A stretch of 64,000 nt of DNA from Hyposmocoma kahamanoa (GCF_003589595.1 NW_020653945.1:10005027-10069026); one strand, 5' to 3'; positions 1 through 11,757 are shown, numbered from the stretch's first letter. Numbers and translations: made by a program. Notes: generated from the sequence alone by a model not told the origin.

Positions 1-142
1 CCGTTGATCGATGGACTGAGGATCACCATGTCGTCTGCGTAGCTAAGGTTATCTACACAAACACTCGCCAGATGGCATCCTACCTTGGTGCTCCTCAACT
101 TGCCGATCAACCCATTTATGTCAACGCAAATGGGTTGATCGG
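1..142 (-). pseudogene. LINE reverse transcriptase fragment (YADD motif)
   Basis: Read on the minus strand, about 35 codons are open and match the palm region of a non-LTR reverse transcriptase: a GKLRSTKVGCH-like stretch leads into DNLSYADDMVILSPSIN, where YADD is the catalytic metal-binding motif. The frame runs off the left window edge, so more of the element probably lies outside. Upstream (toward 142) homology ends in a short inverted duplication. No flanking 5' coding part is visible. Clade is uncertain; jockey, CR1 or R1-related LINEs all carry this motif. It is a fragment here and cannot be judged functional. Confidence 0.75.
103..142. repeat. 15 bp inverted duplication, 10 nt loop
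   Basis: Arms 103-117 (ccgatcaacccattt) and 128-142 (aaatgggttgatcgg) are perfect reverse complements. The left arm is normal RT coding sequence on the minus strand; the right arm is an inverted copy sitting exactly where RT homology stops. Confidence 0.85.
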
Positions 143-1410
143 ATAAAAATACTAATCTTGTAATGGTTTCTACCATCAGATATTTGTCGCGCGCTCAAAA
201 TTACTACTTCTACTTCGGTAGCGCAGTAGCACAGCAACCCAAAGTGACTCTTGGTCTCCGACATCAGATTCCACGTACCCTCCCTGGTTTAAACGGTTGC
301 AAAGGCTCAAAATTAGTCTACAAAATTCATAAGATGATTATATAAAGTGAAAAGTGTTAGGGTAAATACCATAATAACAAAATACATCATAACGCAAACA
401 TTGAGCGCCCAGTTAGACGACGCGAAAGTTTTCGCGCGGCCACCGCGCGTAGTCCGCCCAGTTACCACACTTTCACGTACATTAGTGGCAAATTTGAATT
501 CTATTTACTAGGCAACAATATTTCAATTCCTCGTCGAATAATACAACCGCGGTCGATCATTCAAGTTAAAACGTAAAAGCTAAATGAATAGAGCATATTT
601 TAGCACGTGGACGCTGCACTACGCGGTCTACGCTTGGCCGACGCGCGGCGTGAGCGCGATGAAATTCGTATCGAACAAATGCGCCCTGAATCGGACATCT
701 CCATTCAAGATGATTCCATAACCACATATAGTGATTGTAGATAACAATATCCTGAATCCTAACTTACATACTGAACTGAATCATAATGAGTTTTAAATAC
801 TTATCTCTATTATGACAGTGAAATGATTAACATCACTAATCTGCTATAATTAACATCAGTAATTTGCGCAGTGCGTCATGTCAGCTAAATTAACAATGTG
901 ATAAAATTAGCATTGTTAGAACTATAGATGCAAATCAGTAATTTATTGATTTTGCACAATTTGTTCCTAATTTTGAACTAAAATACATGTAGATATAAGA
1001 ATACCGAGAGGCATTTTCTTTTCCAAGGTAGATTACGGGGCGATTCTAATTGTCAATACGATTTACTATGGAGATACTTAAAAAAATTAGCTCACGTACT
1101 CATTTTGATCGAGTTGCATATAGACAGCAAGTAATTTGAGAGGATTCTTTTTATAGAAGTTGCTCGTATATTTGTGATTATAGTTATCTGAAATATGACA
1201 TAATGAAATGATGGTGTAGGTGATGGACTATAGTGCTGATTCTATATTATCATCCTCCTTATTTTTTTCCCATTTATTTTTATTATATTCTTTTCATTCA
1301 TATTAGGGAGCAGCGGTGCAGTGCCGGCGCTAGATCGTTGTCATGCGTTGTTTTTGCCATTAGTTTGGATCAAAGTGCTCAGTCATGGGCAGTTTTGACC
1401 GGGATTTTAC
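143..1410. other. AT-rich intergenic DNA, no gene recognised
   Basis: No coding frame or repeat could be assigned. Two short GC-rich patches (about 405-475 and 605-660, rich in CGCG) stand out from the AT-rich background; they could be MITE arms but no paired end was found. Confidence 0.5.
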
Positions 1411-1422
1411 CCAAAGTGCATT

Positions 1423-1464
1423 TTAACCCATTTCTGCCCAAAATTGTGGGCAGAAATGGGTTAA
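1423..1464. repeat. 18 bp inverted duplication, 6 nt loop
   Basis: Left arm 1423-1440 (ttaacccatttctgccca) and right arm 1447-1464 are perfect reverse complements around aaattg. Pairing continues a few bases outward with one mismatch. Confidence 0.85.
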
Positions 1465-1694
1465 AGTGTCGGCGAATACGGAATTTGATATAATTCCATA
1501 CTTATTACAAACTTCGATGTAAAAAATATTTGTAGATGAAAAAAGGGCAACTCCGTACAATACTCACTTTGCAATCCTGTGGATTCTCACTACTAAGAAT
1601 ACACACTACGATGCAGTTTTTATGAAGCTCGATTCAAGTGCACATGATCTAACTATTTTTTGTATCTATTTATCTGTTGAATTTTTATCAATTG

Positions 1695-1912
1695 AACTGC
1701 CTCCGTGGCCGAACGGTTACCATGCTAGTCTACCAGGCAGAGGTCCCGGGGACGACTCCCGGACCGGGAGGAATATTTGTAAAGCCTACATTTATTTCTC
1801 TTGCGTTTGGGTGTCATTTCTGGTGATCTATGTGTTGATGACACCTGCGACACAGGGTTTCCCTAGTGCGGGGCTATGAGTGTATGCGTTATTTTTATTA
1901 TCATTATTTATT
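1695..1912 (+). repeat. SINE B, tRNA-derived, near full length
   Basis: Starts gcctccgtggccgaacgg, which contains a Pol III A box (tggccgaacgg), with a B-box position about 50 nt downstream (here degraded to gacgactccc). The non-tRNA body ends ...ggtttccctagtgcggggct and runs into an AT-rich tail. It is the reference copy for the tail of the family; the best B box is in the 10.0 kb and 39.9 kb copies. Confidence 0.8.
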
Positions 1913-1967
1913 ATCAATAGAAAGGCAAATCGAATCGTCTACATCAGAAAGCAATAAACATTTTGTG

Positions 1968-2005
1968 ATAATATCATTCAATTTAAGCAAATTGAATGAT
2001 ATTAT
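1968..2005. repeat. 17 bp inverted duplication, 4 nt loop
   Basis: Arms 1968-1984 (ataatatcattcaattt) and 1989-2005 are perfect reverse complements around aagc. The region is AT-rich but the arms are not simple repeats. Confidence 0.8.
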
Positions 2006-2534
2006 ATTATCGATGTACAACAAATATTTAGTTGTAAATAGTTTTTGTCCTCGAGTTTGGGCATTACAGGGTCTTAACCTGATTTTAACCCGGCATTTTA
2101 TTAAACCCGGGCACTTTCTGGAAGTGCCGTAATGCTGATTTTGCATTATCATCATTCTCCTCCGTATTGTTGCAATACTAAAGCTGAATGAGATATTCAC
2201 ATTACCACGAACATATCGTCTGTTTATTTTATACCGCGTCATTTATTTAAAATCTTATTCTAACATAGGGATTATATTGCTTTTAGTTTTTTCTTTTTTA
2301 ACTGTATGGAAAATTGTAATTATATTTATAAAGAGTAATTGAATAGTTTATTTTCTTGAATCTCTATAGTTTACCGTGTTATCCTATAAGTATGGTGTAT
2401 ATCTAAATTATATTAATTATCTAATTATGTTTTATCTTTGTAACAGTAATATATAATTGCTATTGTTATACAAAAAAAAGAAAATAAAATTAACAAAAAT
2501 AAATAATAAATAAGATCTGCCGCGTGCACATAGT

Positions 2535-2695
2535 CAAATCGGTAAGGTTTGCTGACTCGTTCCGTGGCTCAGGTGAGAGAACATTAGGCGAAAATGTCGC
2601 TTTTCGATCCCAGTCGGATGAAGGAATTTCTCTTTGAGTTCGTTCGATCTTTGTGTCAACTATAACAATAAACTGGTGCAGTACTTTCACAAAAA
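2535..2695 (+). repeat. SINE J, tRNA-derived
   Basis: A-box-like tggctcaggtg (about 2564) is followed by B-box-like tttcgatccc (about 2603) and a tail ending gttcgatctttgtgtcaact, which recurs at 13.4, 51.7 and 58.2 kb. The tRNA-like head plus shared tail supports a SINE; the exact parent tRNA cannot be named. Confidence 0.6.
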
Positions 2696-3109
2696 ATATA
2701 CAAATAAGAAATATAAACAAGTATTATGAAATATAATATGAAATATATACAAATTTGATTTTGTGCATTAGTTATCATCCCTAGTTCTAGCATCGAGTTT
2801 CCTCGATTATAGTACCTTACTAGATATAAATTTATGATCAAACATGCAAGTAGTAATATTGCCCATCGGCTCAGCATACAACGCTCAACTGCCTCGCCTT
2901 GGTTTAACATTCGACGCCGGTTCCGCATCGCAGTTTCGACATTGTCTGTATAAGTAAGTACGTATACGTAACACCTTGATACTGCATTAGTTATTCTACG
3001 CTTACTTTTTGATACAGACTTCGTTTCAATACAATTGTTCCCCCTAATTTTTTGACGCGAATAAAACTACAATAACACCAAAATAATAAAAATTGTACAT
3101 GTTTTTTAT

Positions 3110-3290
3110 GAAAGAATAAATGCTCATTTGACCTCCGTGTCACCTGATGGAAAGTGACTTGCACACTTAAATAACGCCTATTCACTCTCGCCTTGAAAAG
3201 ACCCCAGTTATAGCGTTCAGGGAATAAATCCACTCCATAGCCGTTCGCCATATTAATGTGGAAGTATAACGATTCGTGCGAATCTTTAGA
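3110..3290 (-). pseudogene. LINE 3' terminal coding fragment
   Basis: On the minus strand the peptide FPERYNWGLFKARVNRRYL is the extreme C-terminus of the same LINE family whose larger pieces lie at 22.6-23.5 kb and 40.3-40.9 kb (compare AERYYLGLFKVKVNRHY there). The 3' UTR with its cacctgatggaaagtgac stretch follows toward lower coordinates. 5' truncated, as is usual for target-primed LINE insertions. Confidence 0.7.
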
Positions 3291-3299
3291 CGTTTCACA

Positions 3300-3930
3300 A
3301 TAATTTTAAAAACTATTGGTCTAATAAGTTGTTTGACACATTCATTAACTTGATTTTTGTGTTAAGGCAAATTTAAGAAAAAACTGAAGGCAATTTTTTG
3401 AACAAGAAACAGTAGTGGCCTTTCAATAAAATCTTAAATAGTAATTAATTAATTAATTACACGATGATTTTTCAATTCCACGATGGCGTCTTTTACGTTT
3501 CGATTCGTAGGGCGAAGTCACACGAACTGACAGATAGCAACAACGTATACAGATCGCAATGGAGTCGTTGACTTTTCAAAACGTATTGAGAAATATTGCG
3601 AACATTGTTAATAAGCAATAACACTTATTCGGTTCGAAACCTGCGCGGCCCTCGCTGCGGCTAGGCGAAAGTGAATCGAGGGCATATCCAAGGTTCCGAG
3701 GTTTTGCGACCATCAATGCCACGCCACGTAAGGAATTTGCTATGCGTTAAATAACAAATCGATACATAATTTTAGACACTCTTTTCAATATACTGTATTA
3801 AAACCATTTACAGGACTCGCAAGCATACAATGACAGCAAGTATAACGCGGCCATTTTGCTAATTGCATTTTTGTCAATGAGATCACAGGTCACCAAATAA
3901 CATTTCTCACAACACAGGAACGGGATTTTC
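3300..3930. other. Intergenic DNA, nothing recognised
   Basis: AT-rich with one modestly GC-rich stretch near 3635-3740. No frame, tRNA-like head or inverted termini found. Confidence 0.4.
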
Positions 3931-3931
3931 A

Positions 3932-4045
3932 TAGCAGTAGAATTCCTTGTGAAAGTGTTCGTCCAGGGAAACACTGCCTCCGTACCTATACGCCGCCAAG
4001 AAGTAATGTCAGCATTACTACGTTACGGTTTGGGTGCTGGTGAAA
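3932..4045 (+). repeat. Repeat A, 5' part only
   Basis: Begins agcagtagaattccttgtg and follows the A consensus through the hairpin region to ggtgctggtgaaat, then stops. It faces an oppositely oriented A copy starting about 60 bp to the right. Confidence 0.8.
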
Positions 4046-4344
4046 TTTAAAGCACTTGCTCAGTGGATGCGTGTAACGATGATGATGATGACTCAGTGCT
4101 TGATGATATGAATTGATCGGATGAACCATCGCGGACGAATCGTTTGCCTGATGATAAGTGACACTCCTATCTATAACAGTTGCAGTGACACTCAGAGCTT
4201 TAAATCGCAAAGATCTTAGGGGCACTGCCACTGCACCCATTGCTCTGAGACAGAAGTCGAAAAGTCCTATGTGCCAGTAATTTCACCAGTCCCACCCAAA
4301 ACCGAAACGAGCAGTAATGTGAAAAAAGTGGTGGCAGAAATACA

Positions 4345-5502
4345 TAGGCGCACTATAAGTTTCCGGAACTGGCCACTTACATATACAATATTTAAAAAGT
4401 AATTACAACATTTGAAAATGGAACTATTTGGCTGTAGAATACAGCTTGTTTCATCTGAGTATCACTTGTTTTACATTGTGGCGTCATTTTAGAAATTGGT
4501 TGTCTACATCACCATGGATTGAAGCACCATGCAAGACGATAGCTGGTTTGCAGAATTCAAAGGCGGTCGTGTGAATCTCAGTGACGAATTTCGTGATGGT
4601 CACAACAAAAACATCGATGCTGTGTGCCGTATGATCAAAACAGATAAGCATGTGATATACCATGAGATTCGGGCATTTTTAGGCATAGGCATGAGTCAAA
4701 TACAATACTACAAAAACATTTAGGTGTAAAAAAGCTGTCAGTGGATTCCAAACAATTTGACTGAGGCTCAAAAAACCGGATCGCGTCACTTGTGCGATGC
4801 CATGCTTACCAGATTCAACGAAAGGGCGTCAAATTTGGTGTGGGACATGGTACCAGGTGACAAAAGATGGATTTATAGTTACTATACCAAAACAAAGCAG
4901 CAATCGAGCGTATGGGTCTTTCGAGATGAGCCGAAACCAACCAAAGTGGCGCGCGAGCAAAGTGCCTCTAAGCGGATGATTGCTTCTTTTTTTAATAAAA
5001 CTGGACACGTGGCTATTGTTGCTTTGGAGAATTATTGTGCCGTGAATAGTGATTGTTACACGACCATTTGTTTGCCGGAAGTTATTGACAAACTCCGTAA
5101 AAATAACCGTAAACGCCGTATCATATTGCACCACGATAATGCCTGTTCTCACACGGCCACACGGACAAATGAATTTTTGAAGGTGAACAACGTTGACCTT
5201 ATGAGCCATCTCGCGTACAGTCTCGACCTGGCACCTTGTGACTTTTATTTATTTCCAAAAATTAAGAACTAGTTACGTGGTCAACGATTTTCATAACCTG
5301 AAGAGGCTGGCGAAGAGTGTGAAAAATATGTTTCAGAGATTGTCACGGAGGAGTGGCATAAATGTTTTCAAAATTGGTTCATTCGTATGAAACAGTGCAT
5401 TAACGCAAACGGAGAACATTTTGAGAAACAATAAATTTGTTTCTGACCATTTATAGTATTTTTTTCTGATTTATTCCGGAAACTTATAGTGCGCCCCACG
5501 TA
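4345..5502 (+). mobile_element. Mariner element (Tc1/mariner superfamily)
   Basis: A 22 bp perfect terminal inverted repeat is visible: 4347-4368 (ggcgcactataagtttccgg plus aa) and its reverse complement at 5474-5495. TA dinucleotides at 4345-4346 and 5501-5502 fit the mariner target duplication. Five extra bases (5496-5500) on the right suggest the left end lost its outermost bases. About 1.15 kb long, a little shorter than a full mariner (about 1.3 kb), because the N-terminal coding part is missing. Confidence 0.9.
4529..5434 (+). pseudogene. Mariner transposase pseudogene (DD34D)
   Basis: Cut-and-paste transposase relic. WFAEFKGGRVNL, ATG-like ETDKHV and YHEIRA-type segments of the linker lie at 4529-4723; the catalytic part follows from about 4757. 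The first Asp is in GDKRWIY, the second in HHDNACSHTA, the third in LDLAPCDFYLFP, with exactly 34 residues between the second and third, the mariner spacing. The C-terminus WHKCFQNWFIRMK...EHFEKQ reaches a stop at 5432-5434. Frameshifts near 4710-4760, nonsense codons after PKIKN (about 5271) and at about 5291, and loss of the N-terminal helix-turn-helix make it inactive. Confidence 0.92.
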
Positions 5503-5663
5503 GATAAGGTGGCAGTACTTCCCTGGATTAACTCTATTACAAGGCACTACTACTAGCTTCAGTTGACCTATTGAAAAAGTAAGTTGACACTTTCTCGTAA
5601 ATACACAGATAAATGCTATTACTAATCTTCTTAAAAATTACATTTAAATATGCCATAGAGGGA

Positions 5664-5679
5664 TTAGGTTAGGTTAGGG
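5664..5679 (+). repeat. Short interstitial TTAGG run
   Basis: Three copies of TTAGG in a row, the insect telomere unit. Too short to be more than a chance or relic tract. Confidence 0.6.
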
Positions 5680-5805
5680 TTAAAACCATATGTACAGGGA
5701 TACAAAAATTTAATATCACTCAAAATAATTCAACACGGTTACCATTTTCATGTGCGTACCATAAATCAATTTACCTACATTTTAACGAACGAATTGTTTG
5801 TTTAT

Positions 5806-5990
5806 AATGTGCCAAACAGCCACACCAATTGCCTGGTAACAAGGAAATAAGGAAATTTACTGTACTATGAGTACCAGAGCAACGGAATTCACACCTAGAG
5901 CACCCAGACCAGCCCCAATTTAGAAAAGGTCATTTCCCAAATTGGTCCAGCGCCCGCAGAGAAAACCGTTGAGCCACCGAGGTCATCAAA
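5806..5990 (-). repeat. SINE H, tRNA-derived
   Basis: Read on the minus strand the right end is a tRNA-like head (gacctcggtggctcaacgg, an A box) and the body contains ccgttgctctggtactcat, shared with the 12.2 and 63.2 kb copies. The B-box region (ggaccaatttggg) is degraded. Confidence 0.65.
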
Positions 5991-6515
5991 AATTTAATGA
6001 AGCGTGCTTATATATATTTTTTCTACTCAATCTTTTTCCAATTTACAATAAAAAGCATCTTGTATATTCGACGTAGCGATCTCATAAAGAGCTTTTTAAA
6101 TGAATAAACGGACTAAAGTTATTTGTTAAAATTGAACAGCGAGTAATATCAATTAATACCTTCCAGTCGATTCTTTTCCTAAAACATAGAACCCTTTTAA
6201 AAAGTTTTCCTTTGTTATTGAAAATGGCAATTGCTAAAGTCAGATAAATATTGCTGAGTGGCTCTTGAAAATTCTTATTATAAGAAACCTTTTCAAGAGA
6301 TTTGCCAAGCTATTATTATAATTCTTGGTATTTATGTTTGTAGGCACCTTAAAAAAATATTTTAAACGCGATGTTAGGGAAGGATCGTTTCGTCGAATCC
6401 TCATATTCTCACAGACAAAGCTAGATTAAATACATATGATGAAAAATAGTTCTGAAAATGCCTCCAACAGCACATTTCGTAAAATCTGTATATGTATTAA
6501 ACATCCGAACAATTC
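5991..6515. other. Intergenic DNA, nothing recognised
   Basis: AT-rich, no coding or repeat assignment beyond homopolymer runs. Confidence 0.4.
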
Positions 6516-6519
6516 CAAA

Positions 6520-7180
6520 ATAATATTATAAATGCGAAAATAAGTCTGTCTGTAACGTTTTCACACACTACTTTTTGTTACGGAACTAAATCTTAATAGG
6601 AGTGAAATAGGGGATGAAATGTTGTATGAAGAAGTAATCATTACTCAGGTAAGAGACTTGAAAATTCATATTTATGCCTTTTGTAACAAATAAACAATGT
6701 TTCAGAGTTTTCAAGTTAAACTACGTGATGAGAATATGTTTTCCTTAAAGTAACTACTTACCTGCCTTTATATAACCTGTCTATTGTCTATTTCCCTCTC
6801 AGTAATTTTTTTTGTAGTTGTAACACCAGTTTAGAAATTAAAGTATTTTCATTCATAAATAATACAAAAGCAATGCATACCTATTAATATTATTAAGAGC
6901 GGTGTTTCCTGTCACACAGGCCCTATTAAGCCTAAAAGGAAATATATTATCAACCCCTGAACTATGCCATGTAAAATTAACAAATTAGTTTCTTTTTTGT
7001 TTCATATTTATGCCCTTAGTAAGAAATAAAGAATGTTCAACGTATTTGACCAATCACCCCTTAAGATAAAATAGGGGATGATTTCAATTTTTCTCTTAAT
7101 GAAAATTAGTATAGTACAGTAAGGCTACTCAAAGTATTTATTTTACGCAGACGAAGTCGCGGGCTACAGCTAGTATTATA
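6520..7180 (+). repeat. Dispersed repeat ending gacgaagtcgcgggct
   Basis: Starts aatattataaatgcgaaa and ends gcagacgaagtcgcgggct followed by acagctagtattat. From general knowledge these two ends bound one of the commonest lepidopteran dispersed repeats. Two internal segments (tttatgccttttgtaac... near 6670 and tttatgcccttagtaag... near 7010) resemble each other, suggesting an internal duplication. Class is unsure; the ctagt terminus would fit a Helitron-like or other nonautonomous element. Confidence 0.5.
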
Positions 7181-8460
7181 TAAATTTAATATACGTATTC
7201 AACTTTGTAAGCGCTCTATCTAGTTAGGAAGCTTACATAATGCTTTAAAGTTTTTAAGATTTCGGTTCAGTTAGTGTAATCGATCGTTCGGATATTTTCA
7301 AATTGATTCGTTGGGGCACTTTCCGTTTATTTGTCATATTTGTGAGTGAAAGTTTTGAACCTATCGGCGCTAATAGAAAAAGTTCATATTCTTAGAGTCG
7401 ATACAACCTTAACTGGCTATGGTTTATTCCGCATAACAGTGAAAGTGTTAAATCAACCACTTTGGAAAAAATATATAGCAAAATTGAGGATATATACTGT
7501 ACTTTACACATACCAATGATTTTGAATCTGAATTTGAATTCAAGCTGAGGTAGTATCGACTCTTAACACTTAAAAGGTCCATTGCTTATAGGTTCGAATA
7601 TATTGCTATCGTTATCTGTAACCCGTAATGATTTACTATAATAAAAAAAACATTACCATTTCTTTCCATGACACTGTTACTAAACAGTTGAAAACAACGC
7701 TCCCAACAACAGAGGTTCTGATCGTAAAGTTTTTATTGTTTCCGGGTCACAGCTCCCCAACAATTCGGATTTCCAATCAACATCTTTATAGAGCAGGAGA
7801 CCATGATACCGACTACAATAAAGCGTTTAGGATTCCGACGGGACGGGCACTTTTACAGCCTCACGTATAGCCGCCGGTTACCGACCACTAGGATTTCATT
7901 ACGGTTTTACTTACATGTGCGACGGCCAGCGGGTAACTAGGGAACGGTTACATGTAGAAGTATATTGTTTTAGTATAACAAAAGCTGAGAAGGGTTGTAT
8001 GGAGAAACGTTACCCGTTAATGTGTACCAAAGTTTACCCTAAAGTGTGCTAAAATTACTCGAAAATAGTACATTGTTTTGCTAGGACGTAAAGTAGGTTA
8101 TTGCAAACGAGTTGACACTTTAAGCCCAAGCCGTAGGCGAAGGCTTAAACGTCACAAGGCAGTGAAGCATGCGGAATAACTACTTTACTTTCATCGCTAT
8201 AGAAAGTACATTTCCAGCAACTTAGTAGTAAACAACAACAGCAACAACAAGAAAATTTTATTTATTGTAGCTATTGCAATCTTCAATTATTCACTTCAAT
8301 TATTGTGTAAATTTGCACTTCTTATTAAAACTAATGTAATCAACATTTTTAACGAAATTTAGTTTAATAACTCTGCCGAGTCATTCCAAAATACCGTAAA
8401 ATCAATAAACACCTCGTAAACATAAAGAACACTAATCACAGTACAGAGTACTCAAAACCG
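7181..8460. other. Intergenic DNA, nothing recognised
   Basis: No repeat family or frame supported. The 80-codon open frame at 7628-7870 shows no recognisable motif and is probably chance. Confidence 0.4.
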
Positions 8461-8464
8461 TCCT

Positions 8465-8676
8465 CAAAAGTCATTGATCCCCTTGTTAGTCTCCCTTAGA
8501 GGTGGAATATTTTCTTCAAATTTAAATGGCACCACTTCAGAGGTACCCTCTTTCCAACAAAAAAGAATCATCAAAATCTGTTCACAAATGCTAATGAGTT
8601 ATCGCGTAACATTCGTACCAAAAAAACATAAAGTGAAATTGAGAACCTCCTCTTTTTTTGAAGTCGATTAAAAACA
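8465..8676 (-). repeat. Repeat C, partial
   Basis: Reverse complement reads ttaatcgacttcaaaaaaag...; the body motif cttagaggtggaatatttt is present. The distal end (ataaaacttggcaaatag) is missing. Confidence 0.75.
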
Positions 8677-8679
8677 GCA

Positions 8680-9575
8680 TTTAGAGAAAAACTGCAAAAA
8701 GATTTTACGCCTTCTTGTAATTTTTTTATATATATTTACATTAAAAAAGAAACTAATTTACTATATTACATATTAATGAATTCTATCCAGCCATTATAAC
8801 ATAACTAAAAAGCTATTTCTATTGAAAAACTAGTGAATTACTTTTCTAGAAGATTCCAGTTGTAATGAAATAACAAAACAACGTACTGAGCCTTACAGTG
8901 TTTTGGTTTGACACGGCATAATCATGTTAATACATATCTGGGATCAGCGAAACGAGATCTATAACCCCTTCTAATCGGTTGTTTCATCACTTATTTAGTT
9001 TTAGTGGTAAAATGAAAATAAGCGAAATTGTCATTTTTTTTAAGTGACAATATAAAACTTTAAACCGTATCAATATCTCGAAAGTTACCGAAATGCTAAT
9101 GCGTTGGTTGTCAAGAGGACATAATAGGACCTTTTCAAGAATAAATTCAATTATGGTCTACATCTATATGAAATATTTACGTTGCCTTACAATTAAAGCG
9201 TCATATGTCCACTATTTTTCATATTCCACTTTTTCAGCTTACAACCTTACACTTACACCGTGGTTACAGAGACATCTAAAATATCTTTTGATAAATGGAT
9301 AAATTCCGAAACGCCATGTTTAATGTACCAAATAGATTTTTTCAAAAGTTTCCTCTCCTGTTCAATTTTAAAAAGTGGACATAGAACATTTTAATAGTAA
9401 TGGTTTACTGCACCTCAAGCACGAAGTTTCGCCTAAAACCGGGTAGTAACGTAATCGTATCGTCATCGAGAACAATTAGTATGACAAACAGTGCCGCCAT
9501 GAGGGCGTTTCCAGTGACCAGCACGTATATCGACGAAAATGGGTAATTTTGATAGTCATGAATAATTTCACACCC
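8680..9575. other. Intergenic DNA, nothing recognised
   Basis: AT-rich, no assignment. Confidence 0.4.
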
Positions 9576-9579
9576 TAGG

Positions 9580-9769
9580 TGTAATAAGGCCATATCAGCA
9601 AAATGACAACTTTTCGGGAGAGAAGGATAAAGATTTTATGAAGTTTTTTCATGCTTAAATACGAGAGTTGTAAAATTTCACGGACACGTAAATTGTTTCA
9701 CGTAGTTCTTATTATTTTTATAACTTTCACGTCAAAAAGAACTTTAGACGACCACATGTGGCTTTATTC
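9580..9769 (-). mobile_element. MITE E, both ends present
   Basis: Left end tgtaataaggcc (9580-9591), right end ggctttatt (9760-9768). The interior (gcaaaatgacaactttt..., tttttcatgcttaaata) matches the copies at 12.4, 14.7, 28.8, 35.9 and 58.4 kb. Short TIRs and no coding capacity indicate a nonautonomous DNA transposon. Confidence 0.7.
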
Positions 9770-9822
9770 TACCAAAGGTACGAGTTTTTATAAGCTCAGG
9801 GCATAAAGTTACGGGAAGCATA

Positions 9823-9945
9823 CTAGCAGCAGAACACCTTGTGAAAGAGTTCGTCTAGGAAGGTACTGCGCGCTTACCTATTTTTGGCTTACCATCAGAC
9901 GCACGACTTGCCGTCCCGTCACTTGATATTATATAAAAAAGTACT
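9823..9945 (+). repeat. Repeat A, internally deleted
   Basis: The 5' part (agcagaacaccttgtgaaagag...cttacctattt) is joined directly to the 3' part (ttaccatcagacgcacgactt...cttgatattat plus A-run). About 200 bp of the middle is missing while both ends are kept. Confidence 0.8.
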
Positions 9946-9999
9946 GCGCCATAAATAAAATATTTAGTAAACATAAAATATATATCACTTAGTTAATTA

Positions 10000-10205
10000 A
10001 CTCCGTGGTCGAACGGTTACTATGCTGGACTGTCACGCAGAGGTCCCCGGTTCGATTCCCGGGCCGGAAACAATATTTGTATGGCCTATACATTTATTTC
10101 TCTCATGAGTTTGAGTGTAATTTATGGTTGTCTATGTGTGTGTCCATAGCACCGGCGATACTGGGTTTCCCTAGTGCGGGGCTGTGAGTGTGCGCGTTGT
10201 TGTAT
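10000..10205 (+). repeat. SINE B, good B box
   Basis: A box tggtcgaacgg and a perfect B box ggttcgattcc are separated as in a tRNA gene, followed by the B body and tail. The tail runs into gttgttgtattataaaa. Confidence 0.85.
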
Positions 10206-10276
10206 TATAAAACCCACGGACACTATAACCTAAAATAAATTCAATATTTTTTAAGGAAAGAATAAACTAACAAAAG

Positions 10277-10507
10277 CGTTACCTATTTCTGCCACCAAGC
10301 AGTAACTGAGCTGGAGAAATTACAGACACTTATTTAATAATAATTAATAATTACGACTTATGTCTCAGGGTGACTGGCGCGGTGGCAGTTCCCCTCAGAG
10401 CTTTGGGATTTAAAACTCTCAGTGGCACTGCAACTGACATGGTCCGGCGTGTCGCTTACCATTAAACACAGGACTTGTTCGGCCAGTTACTTGGTATTAT
10501 AAAAACA
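10277..10507 (+). repeat. Repeat A, 5' truncated
   Basis: Starts at ttacctatttctgcc; an AT-rich stretch (aataataattaataatta) near 10336 replaces consensus. The 3' half to ttggtattat plus A-run is intact. Confidence 0.8.
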
Positions 10508-10509
10508 AT

Positions 10510-11757
10510 TGGACGAAAATTATTTCACTAATTTGGAAATTCAGTGTCATTACCGCGGTAGAGGAGAGATTTAATGTCGTCGCCTAGTACGCGATGGCTA
10601 ACAGCGAGGTTTGTCTTGACGGTGTCACAACCACCCTAAAAACAAACCATCAGTATGAACAGATTTTACCTAAGTACCTATTTAAGATTGTTGGATTTTA
10701 TTATGTCCCCCATCAAATCGCGAAACAAACCGTTCTGTCATTATGAAGTATATTTCAGTCGAGTACGTGTAAATACGTCGTATGAAACGTATTTTTTAGT
10801 AATAAAAGTATTGCGTCAAAATATAGTAAAACTAGAAAACGTTAGCCTGCATTCATACCTACTTAAACCGCAAAGGTAATTTAATACATACAATATAATA
10901 ACCATTACCAATATGCGGAGGTGTATCAAAATCATGAAGCAAAAATAATACAGCAACATACAGTTACAACGTAAACTTATTCACGTACAACAACACTCAT
11001 ATTTAGGTAGGGAAATTAATTTTATGCGTATGCTTACATTCGGTTTCATTGCGAACAGCGGGCTCAGAGGCTTCAGTAACGAGTGGAAAATTCACGCATC
11101 GGTACGTACATAATTTGATATTTCTTTGATCCCAGGTACAAAAAGTATGAAAGGTGCTTGTTGGAAATGAATCCTATGACATTAAGCGCCTTTTCAGGAA
11201 TTCTCGCCTTTCGGAATATAATACGAAAAGCACTAAATGAGCTTAAATAGGTATAATTAGCATAATATCTATGTTTTTGTATATTTAAATTTTATATGCG
11301 TAATAAGCTTACTTGTTAAGTCTCGTAGAAAAGGTCAAATGTGAAAAGAAAATTAAAATTTGTTGAAAATAAAATTCCTTCATCATTCACAAATCAGAAG
11401 TGTTTGTGACGATAGTGCCGTAATGGTATCATGCAAGCTAGGTACTTTACAATAATACTAAAGTTCATTTTCCAAATTGCCTTTATCGGGAATCGAAAAT
11501 GCAAACCCAAGTGGCCCAACCACTGATGTAAATGTTGACTATAATAAATACTACAATGCCTTCTTCGATGAGATGGACGTCCTCGTTTATCATTTTATGG
11601 TTTGCTCTACCTAATTTCGGTAGCAATTTTGGTTATTTACGTAATCGAATATATCATCAATAAATATTAAATAATACTTCGTGATAATATTTAAATAATA
11701 GAAACTACCACCGAAATTAGACAAAAAAATGGAAATTACCGTTCAACGTTGTCAAGT
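10510..11757. other. Intergenic DNA, nothing recognised
   Basis: No frame or repeat assigned. Confidence 0.4.

Larger units (their letters stand above)
4105..5565 (-). repeat. Repeat A split by a mariner insertion
   Basis: The right-hand part of A (gacgaatcg...gtggcagaaatacata) occupies 4105-4346. The rest (tagataaggtggcagtacttc...) resumes at 5501. Joined across the mariner, the two halves follow the other minus-strand A copies with only a TA duplicated, so A was resident first and the DNA transposon landed in it. Confidence 0.85.

Noticed and set aside
1695..1770. tRNA-gene-like sequence with A and B boxes
   Set aside because: The same head recurs five more times followed by one common non-tRNA body, and acceptor-stem pairing is poor; it is a SINE head, not a tRNA gene. 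The same applies to the heads at 10.0, 39.2 and 39.9 kb.
3986..4240. 84-codon minus-strand frame (and similar ones at 19817, 21837, 30298, 31275, 33110, 60231)
   Set aside because: All fall within repeat A copies, which are noncoding; partial openness reflects a shared sequence, not selection.
4829..5209. 126-codon minus-strand frame
   Set aside because: Shadow of the mariner transposase on the other strand.
5664..5679. TTAGG telomere-type run as evidence of a telomeric location
   Set aside because: Only three units, and the R1-clade element is not inserted in it.
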